DNA of 15,380 bases from Opitutaceae bacterium (GTDB lineage Bacteria; Verrucomicrobiota; Verrucomicrobiae; Opitutales; Opitutaceae), in the NCBI GenBank assembly GCA_031266495.1, contig JAISAX010000098.1, forward strand, positions 1-15,380, given 5' to 3'. The position numbers and the translations under genes were made by a program. The notes below the pieces were generated by a model that was not told the origin of the DNA, did no database searches, and worked only from the letters and a program-made list of their open reading frames with translations. Shown one piece after another: positions 7,576-15,223 of this stretch (positions are counted from its first letter, which is position 1; each line of letters opens with the position of its first letter).

Positions 7576-10347
7576 ATGCACCACGCCACTGCCGCCACTG
7601 CCCTGCTCGCGCTGTTTTGCGCGCTTTTGTTCCCTGCCAGCGCAGCCGCCAGCGCCACCGGAAACACTCCTTCCGGCGAACTGGCCGTTTTGCTCGACTC
7701 CGATATGGAGACGGCCACCCACCCACCCGCCTGGCGCTGGAATGTGCCCGCCTTCCCCGACGACAAAAACGCCAACGCAACCCGCGTGACGGACAATCCC
7801 CGCTCGGGAAAGTACTGCCTGCGCTCCGGCGGCGGCCACCTCAACTGGCCCCTGCCAAAAATCAGGCAAGGCTGCGCCCTCGAACTCCGCTTCTGGGCGC
7901 GTGGCGTCAGCAACGGTCCGAGCCTGGACGTCATGATCCGCCAGTTTTCCCCCGTGGACCGCGTCTTCTTCCGCACCAACGCCCCGCTTGAAGACGACTG
8001 GCGCGAATACGTCTATCGCATTGTCATGCCGCGCGACATACACGAGGAAGCCAGCATCTCCATCGGCCAATGGACGATGGCGCGCTATTTCTGGATCGAC
8101 GACATATCGTTGCGCGAACTTCCCGCCGTCGAGGAAGGCGCTCCGCCAACCGCCAACCCGGTGCGCAACCCTTCCTTCGAGGCCGGGCTGGACGGCTGGA
8201 CGGCGACCTTCCGCAAGACCGAGTTCGCCAAACCGTCGGAAAACTGGTCGTGGCACGACTCGGGCAACTCCATCCCCGCGCCGTCCGGCGCCCGGCTCGA
8301 AGCGCGCGAATCCACCCCGGACGCGCCCTCCCCGCACGGGAAACGGCACCTTGCGTTCACCCTTCCCGCGCAAGCGCAGGCAATCGTCACCAGCGCGTAT
8401 TTTCCTGCCCGATACGGGCACAAGTTGCGGATTGCCTTCAAGGCGCGCTCCGACACCGCCGCGTCCTTCCGCGTCGGCATGGGCAGCGGGAAAAATTACG
8501 CAAAAACCATCCAGGACCAGCAGGTTCCGGGTTCCTCCGTGTGGAAGGAGTATTCCGTCCCGATCATCCTGAAACCCTCCAGCGAAGGATGTTATACGGT
8601 GCGCTTCGCCTTTCAGAATGCCGGCTCCTGGGAACTCGACGCCGTATCCGTCCGGGAAGACGGCGCAAATGAAGCGCCGCCCCTCATTGCCGGCCCCTCC
8701 CACGCCATCCACGCGGGACCGGGGACGCCGCTCGCACATCTCTTCGATCGCGATGCCGCCGCCTCCTTCAAACTCGTTGTCGCGAACGAAAAACCCCGCG
8801 CCACCATCACCCGCAAAATCACCGTCCTCGATTACTTCGACCGTCCGCTCGCCGCGCCCGAAACCGTGACGCTCAAAACCGATCCCGACGGCTACGGCGA
8901 GGCAACCTTCAACGTGCCGACGAAAAAATACGGCGCATTCAAAATCACGGCGACGGATACAAACGCCGCCGCCGTCACCCCTGCTGCTGCCGTCACCGCC
9001 GTCACCGTCGTCGCCCGCGCGCACGCCTCCCCCCCCCCTCCCTCCCGATCCGGTCCGCTTCCCCTCGCCGAGCAGATTTACAGCGTGTTCCCGAAAATCC
9101 CCGCGCCCGCCGAGCGGCCCGATTCCTTCTTTGGCAGCCACTGCGACCTGACGCCATGGAACCTCGAAATCGCCCGCCGCGCCGGTTTCCGCTGGCTGCG
9201 CCTGTATCCGCCGCTCACTACACAATGGCTTGCGGTGGAGCGCGAGCCGGGCCAATGGTCCTTCGACACCGCGCCGCTCGCCGCCGCCAGGGCGCAAGGC
9301 TTCCGGATCATCGGCCTTTTCGCCACCGCCCCCGATTGGAAAATCGACAAGGACCCGCAAAGCCTCGTCCGCAATCGCTGGGCCAGGGCATGGGCGCCCA
9401 AAAGCATGGCCGAGTGGAAGGAATACGTTGCCCGCGCCTTCGAGGCCTTTGGCCCCAGCGTCGCCGCCTGGGAAGTCTGGAACGAGCCTGACGGCGGTTA
9501 CCTCAACGTCCGCCCCGGCGTGAAAAAGGACGATGTAATGTTTTCTCTGATACGCTCCGCCCGCGAGGCGCTCGAAGCCTCGGGCAAACCCTTCACCCTG
9601 CTTGCCGCCGCCTCCGCCGACCCCGACCCTGATCTCTCGTGGAAACTGCTCGACCGGGGTGCGGGCGGCCTGCTCGACGGCTGGTCCTTCCATTACTACA
9701 AACTCTTCTCCGGCGGAGGCAGCCCCGACACCGATTACGCCCTGCCCATTCTGGAGCGCTACCGCGCCCGCCAAAACCGGCTGGGCGAGACGATGCCGCT
9801 GTGGATCACCGAGTGCGGCTATGGCGTGGAAGGCTGGCTCTCCACTCTGCGGATGCCGGTTTCCGGCAGTCCCTCGGCCATCCGGGGCGCCGCGCTCCAG
9901 GTGCGCGCGGCGATGTTTTTCAAGGCGGCGGGCGTCAAACGCCTGGTCAACTTTTATTGCGCCGCGAACGAGTCGGGCCGCGAGCTTCAGGACGATTTTT
10001 GCAGCGCCATGATTGAGAACACGGGCATTCCCGGTCCCGGTCTCGCCGCCCACGCCACGATGGTTGCCCTGACCGAGGACGCGCCCGCCGCCGGCTTCGA
10101 GGCTCCGCTCGTTTCCGGCAACGAGCGGATTTTCACGGCCCGTTTCGGAAAAACTCCGCTTCGTGGTCCTGTCGAAGTCCTCTGGTCGGTCAATCCTGTC
10201 CCGCTCGCGACAGCCACCCAACTGAAGCCGGGCGACACTGTTCTCGACCTCATGGGCAATCCGGTTTCGCCCGAAGCCGCCACGGTCGGCGAATTTCCGC
10301 TCTACATTGTCCGCGCCCGCTTGCCGCCCCCCCCCCCCCCCGCCGTC
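7576..10347 (+). CDS. Secreted clan GH-A glycoside hydrolase with two N-terminal CBM-like modules
   Basis: Signal peptide [19 protein letters not shown], likely cut near residue 26. Residues about 33-190 and 195-360 are two jelly-roll, CBM4/9-like modules (the second opens with [14 protein letters not shown]). A beta domain covers about 370-475, then a Pro-rich linker encoded by C10 (9029-9038). The TIM barrel spans about 495-830: acid/base Glu637 in WEVWNEPDG, nucleophile Glu746 in LWITECGYG, and FRWLRLYPP and FATAPDW strands. GH39- or GH5-like members of clan GH-A are the nearest match; the family and substrate cannot be fixed by eye. A C-terminal beta domain ends near YIVRARLPP. There is no in-frame stop: C15 (10327-10341) keeps the frame open into pseudopilin 2. 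With one C fewer, a TGA at 10349-10351 overlaps the pseudopilin ATG as ATGA, a common coupled arrangement. I therefore end the gene here. Confidence 0.85.
10327..10341. other. C15 homopolymer at the hydrolase/pseudopilin junction
   Basis: Fifteen consecutive C, read as five Pro codons, ending 6 bp before the pseudopilin 2 ATG. As written it fuses the hydrolase to the pseudopilin in one 1151-residue frame. With 14 C the hydrolase stops at TGA overlapping the ATG. This is the longest homopolymer in the window and a prime site for miscounting or slippage. Confidence 0.85.
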
Positions 10348-11031
10348 ATGAAAACAACCATCCCGTTTCCACGATCCGCCCGATCCGCCTTCACGCTGAT
10401 CGAACTTCTTACGGTCATTACCATCATCGGTATCCTGGCTGCGATTCTGATACCAACTGTATCCAGAATTCGCGAGTCGGCGCACAAGGCCACTTGTTTG
10501 TCCAATCTGCGCCAGCAGGGTCTCCAGTGGCGCCTGCATGTGGAGGACTGCAAAGGCCGTCTCCCCTTGGCCGGGGGTCCGAACGAGTCGTTGTATGGCA
10601 CGGGCAGTTACATGGACGGGATGGGCTGGACCCTGCGTTTTGATCGCAAAAACATCTACCTGTGTCCTTCGGGCCGCAAGCTCCTGCCCGACGAGAACAA
10701 GAACTACAGCCTCAACCGCGACCTCAATCGCCATTCCGATGGCACCAACACCGGCTACTGGACGGATGTTGATAGCCGTACAATCGAAAGCATCCGGCAG
10801 CCGTCCCGGACGGCTCTGATTGCGGACGGGAATTGGGGAGGCGAGGGGATCAACTTTTTCACATCGGTCTGGGGCAACGGGCGTCCGCCGTGGGCGGCGC
10901 ATGACGGCATGGCAAATCTCGTGTTTGTGGATGGCCATGTCGCCTCAATGTCCACAACCGACCCTCTCTTCGCCTTCACGGGGAAGCCCGTGCCAGGCAC
11001 CCCGGAAAGCATCTTCTACTGGGGCGAGTAG
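10348..11031 (+). CDS. Pseudopilin 2, H-X9-DG type (paralog of pseudopilin 1)
   Basis: 227 aa from ATG 10348. Basic leader [14 protein letters not shown], then processing site A14|F15 and [23 protein letters not shown], with the conserved Glu at mature position 5. Near the C-terminus [12 protein letters not shown] fits H-X9-DG. Shared with pseudopilin 1 are [27 protein letters not shown] and the PESIFYWGE terminus. A pseudopilin must have its own N-terminus for leader processing and membrane insertion, so translation from 10348 is far more sensible than the apparent in-frame fusion to the hydrolase. The likely ATGA overlap suggests translational coupling to the glycosidase, linking each to the other functionally. 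The region before the ATG is C-rich with no Shine-Dalgarno sequence, which also fits coupling. Confidence 0.87.
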   Translation: MKTTIPFPRSARSAFTLIELLTVITIIGILAAILIPTVSRIRESAHKATCLSNLRQQGLQWRLHVEDCKGRLPLAGGPNESLYGTGSYMDGMGWTLRFDRKNIYLCPSGRKLLPDENKNYSLNRDLNRHSDGTNTGYWTDVDSRTIESIRQPSRTALIADGNWGGEGINFFTSVWGNGRPPWAAHDGMANLVFVDGHVASMSTTDPLFAFTGKPVPGTPESIFYWGE

Positions 11032-11035
11032 CTGG

Positions 11036-11226
11036 CCCCGCTGACACGGGGGAATGAGAAATCAAGAACTGAAGTTACGCACACCGGAGGTAGGGGCGTC
11101 GCTTGCGACGCCCGCGCCAGCCGGACGAAGTTGCGATGCCCCCAAGTCATCGCGGGCTTCGCAAGCGAAGCCCCTACCTCCGGAATGCGTACCATCACTT
11201 CGTCATTCGTCTCCCCCCCCCCCCCC
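11036..11226. repeat. Composite intergenic repeat with palindromic core and terminal inverted repeats
   Basis: Starts just after the pseudopilin 2 stop with CCCCGCTGACACGGGG (11036-11051), then heptads (AATGAGA, AATCAAG, AACTGAA). The core has perfect 14-bp inverted arms CCGGAGGTAGGGGC (11084-11097) and GCCCCTACCTCCGG (11170-11183). Inside are two hairpins: GGGCGTCGC/GCGACGCCC (11094-11113) and GGGCTTCGC/GCGAAGCCC (11154-11173). It closes with reversed heptads (CTTCGTCATTCG) and C14 (11213-11226). The tannase-family frame is open through part of it, but the ATG at 11103 falls inside a hairpin and is rejected as a start. Confidence 0.8.
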
Positions 11227-11282
11227 GCCGACAGACCGATCTTGCTTCTTCCGCCGCTCCCGGCAGACTGTATCGGATAACC

Positions 11283-12614
11283 ATGACAACCACCATCACT
11301 TCAGCGCTTCTCACACTGGGTCTCGCGTTTGATAATTGCACCGTGACGCATGACATCGCGGACACCATTACCAGCCCCCAGGGGACGGTTGTCACAAACG
11401 TGCCACCGCGCACCATCGTCCGGCTGAACCTTCACCCGTCCGGAAGCTCCAACATCCGCGTGGAGATCTGGCTGCCCGACAAAGAGAACTGGAACGGGCG
11501 CTTCCTCGGCCTCGGCACCGGAGGCATGGGCAACTCCTTGCGGGAAAACACGGCTTTTGTCGGCGCGCTCAGGCAGGGCTACGCGCAGGCGTACTCCGAC
11601 CTCGGCACAACGGTTTCGGGCGTTGGCAATCCCGATGTATGGAAAGACTTCGGACACCGCGCCACGCACCTGACGGCGGTGGTCGGCAAGGCAATCGCCA
11701 AAAGCGTTTACGGACGGGCGCCGGAGTTCTCGTATTTCACGGGTGGTTCGACGGGAGGGCAGCAGGCGTTGTCCCTCGCGCAGAGGTATCCGGAAGACTA
11801 TGACGGGATTGTCGCCGGTGTGCCCGCTCACCGCCGCGTCGCCCTGCACGCGTATTTTGTCTGGAGCGAACAGATTTTGCAAAAATGCCCGTTCACCGAG
11901 TCCCAGAAGGACGCAGTCCGCCAGGCCGGATACGATGTGCTCGCTCCGCGCGGCCCGAAGGAGTTGGCCGGGAAAACCGTCGCCGACCCGGTTTTGCAGC
12001 CCGGTGACATCGACGCGGTTATCCGCCTCGCGTTGGAACAAGATCCAACCCTCACCCCGGCGCATGCCGCCGCGCTGAAAAAACTTTTCGAGGGACCGCG
12101 CCGCGCCGACACCGGTGAAAAGATTTTCGATGGCGTGCCTTTTGGCGCTTCGTTGTGGAGCGGCGCCGGGCATTTTTATCCGTTCCAGTGGGTGTTCGGA
12201 GAGGGGTTCGATTTCCGGAAATTTGATTTTGCCGGTGATTACGAAAAATATCACGCGGCGTTGTCCCCTGACCTCGACGCCGAAAACACCGATCTGGAAC
12301 CGTTCAGGACGCGGGGCGGCAAGCTGCTGATGTCTTCCGGGGCGGTGGACCAGATTGTGCCGTTTCACGCGACGCTCGATTATTACAACCGCGTTTCGGA
12401 GCGGCAGGGCGGACGCGAGCGCACCCGCGAGTTTTTCCGCTACTGGATCATCCCCGGCATGGGGCATAGTTGGGACTGGATGAACCGCGGTCCCGACTGG
12501 CTGGGCTTGCTGAGGGATTGGCGCGAGAAGGGCACTGCCCCGGGCGAAATAAAAATCAGCCGGGTTGATGCAAAAGGAGTCGTCGAGGCGACCGTTCCCG
12601 TGTTTCCGCAGTAG
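11283..12614 (+). CDS. Tannase/feruloyl esterase family protein
   Basis: 443 aa from ATG 11283. It matches the fungal/bacterial tannase and feruloyl esterase family (alpha/beta hydrolase), which releases gallate or ferulate esters; ferulate removal would assist xylanase and pectin enzymes. Landmarks: IRVEIWLPDKENWNGRFLG, TGGMGN, DLGT, TGGSTGGQQAL with Ser156, SSGAVDQIVPF with Asp356, and IPGMGHSWDW with His395. The family usually has Cys before the Ser and Cys after the His, joined by a disulfide; here they are Gly155 and Ser396, so both are absent. The N-terminus (MTTTITSALLTLGLAFDNC) is at best a weak signal peptide without basic residues, and the protein is shorter than many family members, so a lost or misread N-terminus is possible. 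No good Shine-Dalgarno sequence. Confidence 0.85.
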   Translation: MTTTITSALLTLGLAFDNCTVTHDIADTITSPQGTVVTNVPPRTIVRLNLHPSGSSNIRVEIWLPDKENWNGRFLGLGTGGMGNSLRENTAFVGALRQGYAQAYSDLGTTVSGVGNPDVWKDFGHRATHLTAVVGKAIAKSVYGRAPEFSYFTGGSTGGQQALSLAQRYPEDYDGIVAGVPAHRRVALHAYFVWSEQILQKCPFTESQKDAVRQAGYDVLAPRGPKELAGKTVADPVLQPGDIDAVIRLALEQDPTLTPAHAAALKKLFEGPRRADTGEKIFDGVPFGASLWSGAGHFYPFQWVFGEGFDFRKFDFAGDYEKYHAALSPDLDAENTDLEPFRTRGGKLLMSSGAVDQIVPFHATLDYYNRVSERQGGRERTREFFRYWIIPGMGHSWDWMNRGPDWLGLLRDWREKGTAPGEIKISRVDAKGVVEATVPVFPQ

Positions 12615-12650
12615 TCCGCGAATCCTCCGGAAGTCCGGAAAACCGGACGG

Positions 12651-12687
12651 AAAAAAAAACACGCCTGATTCCGGCGCGTATTTTTTT
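12651..12687. terminator. Likely bidirectional intrinsic terminator
   Basis: A9CACGCC (12651-12665), loop TGATTCC, then GGCGCGTAT7 (12673-12687) form a 15-bp stem with two mismatches, flanked by an A-run and a T-run. It follows the tannase-family stop by about 35 bp. A second small hairpin, GTCCGG-AAAA-CCGGAC (12633-12648), lies just before it. Together they should separate the esterase gene from the second LacI gene. Confidence 0.7.
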
Positions 12688-12731
12688 CGTGCCCTTTCAT
12701 GAATTTCGTGGGCGGATACTTGTCTGCGGAC

Positions 12732-13823
12732 ATGAAAGACACCTCCCCGAAACGCAATTCTCCTGTCACTCTTGCCGACATTGCCCGCGCCGCCCGCGTG
12801 TCGCGCATGACCGTCTCGCTTGCCCTGCGCAACGACCCCCGCGCCGCCGCCGTCACGCGTGAACGTATCCGGATCGTCGCGCGGCAACTCGGTTACGCTC
12901 CGGATGCCCGTCTCGCCACCTGGATGACGCGTATCCGTGAAACCACTTCACGGAGTCCCGTCACCATTGCCTGGCTCAACGCCAGCACCAAACAGGGCGC
13001 CTGGCGCCGTTACAGCTATCTCACGCCTTACCTCGAAGGCGCGGAAAAGCGCTGCACTCAACTCGGCTACAAACTTGAGGAATTCTGGCTTCAGAGTCGC
13101 GGCATGACCAGCGTCCGCCTCTCGGAAATCCTCTACACGCGTGGCATTAACGGCGTGATCATCGCTCCGCCGCACGACGGACTCGGCCTCGGTCATGTGA
13201 AACTCGACTGGCAGCATTTTGCCTGCGTGTCGTTCGAGGAAAAAGTCCTGTGCGCTCCGCAAATCCACCGTGTCGCGCAAGACTGGTTCTATAACATGAC
13301 CCTGGCGCTGAAAATACTCCGTCGCGGTGGTTATCGGCGGATCGGGGTGTATCTGGAAGGGCAGGCGGAACGTCGCTCTTCTCATGCCCTGCGCGCAGCG
13401 GTCAATTATTTCCAGCAACGTATTCCGTCCGGTGAGCACGTCCCTCTTTTCATCAACAAGCATCCGGGCATCATGCGCGACAGCCTCGCGGCCTGGATGC
13501 GCCAGCATCGTCCCGATGCCGTGATCGGCCAGCACAGTGAACTGGTTGCCGCCGTAAGCGCGGCAGGTTTTCGGGTTCCGCGGCAGGTTGGCGTTGTGCA
13601 CCTCGCGCTTGAAGACGATTGCGCCGACTGGACGGGCGTGTGGGCCTGCAAACGCGAAATCGGCGCGATGGCCGCCGACGCCGTCATCGCACGTATGCAG
13701 AAACACGACTACGGCGTCCCTGAAATCCGCAGCGCCACGCTGGTCCCCGGACGCTGGCAGCCGGGGAAGACGCTGCTGTTGCCCAAGGCGCGGAACATCG
13801 ACCAGCCGATAACGAAACGCTGA
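12732..13823 (+). CDS. LacI-family transcriptional regulator 2
   Basis: 363 aa from ATG 12732. An in-frame ATG at 12699 would add 11 residues, but it lies only 12 bp past the terminator; neither start has a Shine-Dalgarno sequence. The DNA-binding domain reads VTLADIARAARVSRMTVSLAL, near residues 11-31, with a following RIRIVARQLGYAPDARLATWM. The sensor domain (INGVIIAPP, RVAQDWFYNMTLALKILRRGGYRRIGVYL, PDAVIGQHSELVAAV, VGVVHLALEDD) is a periplasmic-binding-protein-like fold. It is clearly divergent from the regulator at 1435, so it probably answers a different ligand. It sits between the esterase-like gene and PEP-CTERM protein 3, with palindromes just downstream that it could bind. Confidence 0.9.
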   Translation: MKDTSPKRNSPVTLADIARAARVSRMTVSLALRNDPRAAAVTRERIRIVARQLGYAPDARLATWMTRIRETTSRSPVTIAWLNASTKQGAWRRYSYLTPYLEGAEKRCTQLGYKLEEFWLQSRGMTSVRLSEILYTRGINGVIIAPPHDGLGLGHVKLDWQHFACVSFEEKVLCAPQIHRVAQDWFYNMTLALKILRRGGYRRIGVYLEGQAERRSSHALRAAVNYFQQRIPSGEHVPLFINKHPGIMRDSLAAWMRQHRPDAVIGQHSELVAAVSAAGFRVPRQVGVVHLALEDDCADWTGVWACKREIGAMAADAVIARMQKHDYGVPEIRSATLVPGRWQPGKTLLLPKARNIDQPITKR

Positions 13824-13845
13824 TTGTGTGTGTGTTCTTCTTCTC

Positions 13846-13883
13846 GTCCCGGTCCGCGTGATTTTTACGTAAAAAGCCGGGAC
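13846..13883. promoter_or_regulatory. Nested palindrome with TTTTTACGTAAAAA
   Basis: A perfect 14-bp palindrome TTTTTACGTAAAAA (13862-13875) lies within larger inverted arms GTCCCGG (13846-13852) and CCGGGAC (13877-13883). It sits in the 166-bp gap after LacI regulator 2 and before PEP-CTERM protein 3. The symmetric, AT-rich centre suits a repressor operator; the outer arms could alternatively form a transcript-end hairpin. A short TG repeat (about 13824-13834) precedes it. The rest of the gap holds no feature I recognise. Confidence 0.5.
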
Positions 13884-13989
13884 CGTTGTCCTGTCGAGAA
13901 TTCTTCGGGCATTCTCCCTTCGCCGCGGCACCCGCAGCGGTCCTCCCATTCCGGGCACTGACAGCAAACCACACTTCCGACACTCCGAC

Positions 13990-15012
13990 ATGAAAACTCC
14001 ATTACATCCGAAAACACCGTCCGCTCCGCGATCCTCGCCACTTGCCTCGCGCAGATCTTTTGTCGCATCCACCGCGGCAACCGCCATCGCCCTTTTTCTC
14101 ACCGCGCAGGCACACGCAACCCTGCTTGTGTATGATCCTTTCGACTACGGATCAGCCGGCGGTGACTTGAGCAAGATGACCGTAAATGAGGCAGCGACCG
14201 GCCTTGATGGTTCATGGACCAGAGGACAATGGAATAACGAGATTTACCGCGAGGTGACTGCGTTGTCCTTCGGCGACATTCCGGTCAATGGCGGACGCCT
14301 GTCGCAGGGTTCGGGATGGGCCAATGGAGGCGAGTCAATCAAGATCGGCTCCGCAGCACAGGCAGCCACGGGCACGCTTTACCTGAGCTACCTGTTCCGC
14401 ATCGATGCCGGCGGCGACCGCGTGGGTGGCGGCGCTGCCGCCCGTGTGCAGATAGGCGGACTCCAGGCACAGGCCGTGGCCAGCGCGGCCGACAGCACCT
14501 CGACTGCGCTCGCATATGGCTCCGCGACGACAGGCGGTTCGCAGTCGCTTCAGGGCTGGACGACCTACATGGCAATCGCCGAGTTCACCAACGTGGGGAC
14601 GGCGCTTTCCTCCGCCGCCCCCGGCAATGCGACCTTATGGGTTGTCAGCGAGAACCAATACAACTGGTTTGTCGCCAACGGTGGCGTCACCGCCACTACG
14701 CTCAATGCCGCGTCGATCGGTAATTCAGGCGCCAATACCGTGACATCTCGCGTCACCACGACATTGACGAGCGGCACCGTTGCGCTGACCGGCGCATCCC
14801 TGACGGTTGGCCTGAATCCCCAAAAAAACGACACGGGGGGAGATGTCTATTTCCGCATCGACGAAATACGCCTCGCCACAACCCTGCAGGAGGCGCTGAC
14901 CGGAACGCAAGTTGGCGGCGGCTCCATCCCCGAGCCTGGTGTTTGGGGAGCGATTGCCGGCATCGTCGGTCTCGCTGCTGCCTTCATATCACGCAAAAAC
15001 TCCCGCTCCTGA
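13990..15012 (+). CDS. PEP-CTERM sorting-domain protein 3 with Tat-like signal
   Basis: 340 aa. The N-terminus has a twin-arginine-like motif, SRRSFVA (Arg21-Arg22), before a hydrophobic stretch and a likely cut after AHA at residue 43. This suggests export in folded form, though a Sec signal cannot be excluded. The mature start ATLLVYDPFDYG is typical of LamG-like PEP-CTERM proteins. The C-terminus is IPEPGVWG (PEP at 314-316), a hydrophobic helix and the tail SRKNSRS. The ectodomain is rich in Gly, Ala, Ser and Thr (about 44-305) and shows no enzyme motif; it may bind glycans or form a matrix layer. It does not obviously resemble PEP-CTERM proteins 1 and 2. It is downstream of LacI regulator 2 and a palindromic site, so it may be that regulator's target. 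Confidence 0.85.
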   Translation: MKTPLHPKTPSAPRSSPLASRRSFVASTAATAIALFLTAQAHATLLVYDPFDYGSAGGDLSKMTVNEAATGLDGSWTRGQWNNEIYREVTALSFGDIPVNGGRLSQGSGWANGGESIKIGSAAQAATGTLYLSYLFRIDAGGDRVGGGAAARVQIGGLQAQAVASAADSTSTALAYGSATTGGSQSLQGWTTYMAIAEFTNVGTALSSAAPGNATLWVVSENQYNWFVANGGVTATTLNAASIGNSGANTVTSRVTTTLTSGTVALTGASLTVGLNPQKNDTGGDVYFRIDEIRLATTLQEALTGTQVGGGSIPEPGVWGAIAGIVGLAAAFISRKNSRS

Positions 15013-15040
15013 ATGAAGGATCAAGAACGAAGCATTGAGA

Positions 15041-15223
15041 ACTGACGTTACGTATTTTGGACGGTCCGGGGAGCGCACGCGTCTCGCGTGCCGGCTTGGG
15101 CGTCTCGCCCAAGCCTTTTCTGTCGAGCCGAGCTACCCTTATCCGAACCGTGTTCGGCGAGACGCCGAACACTGCACGCGAGACGCGTGCTCTCCCCGGA
15201 CCGACTGCCTGCGTAACGTCAGT
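15041..15223. repeat. 183-bp palindromic element with 12-bp terminal inverted repeats and four hairpins
   Basis: Perfect ends ACTGACGTTACG (15041-15052) and CGTAACGTCAGT (15212-15223). Inside, 29-bp inverted arms (15063-15091 and 15174-15202) differ at one base. Each arm contains a hairpin, GCACGCG/CGCGTGC (15075-15091 and 15174-15190). Two more hairpins lie between: stem GGCTTGGGC with loop GTCTC (15093-15115) and stem GTGTTCGGC with loop GAGAC (15150-15172). There is no coding capacity. It resembles a non-autonomous MITE- or BIME-like element. Degenerate heptads (AATGAAG, GATCAAG, AACGAAG) precede it from 15012. Confidence 0.8.

Noticed and set aside
7528..10938. 1136-codon open frame on the minus strand opposite the GH-A hydrolase and pseudopilin
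   Set aside because: It is Gly/Arg/Val-rich with no domain signature, and lies opposite well-supported genes. High GC and codon bias readily leave such antisense frames open.
11103..11282. Upstream in-frame start for the tannase-family protein
   Set aside because: It begins within a hairpin of a repeat element and crosses the C14 tract; the family-like sequence begins only after 11283.
11301..12887. 528-codon minus-strand frame opposite the tannase-family gene and the start of LacI regulator 2
   Set aside because: No recognisable motifs; it crosses a clear terminator and two real plus-strand genes, as expected of a shadow frame.
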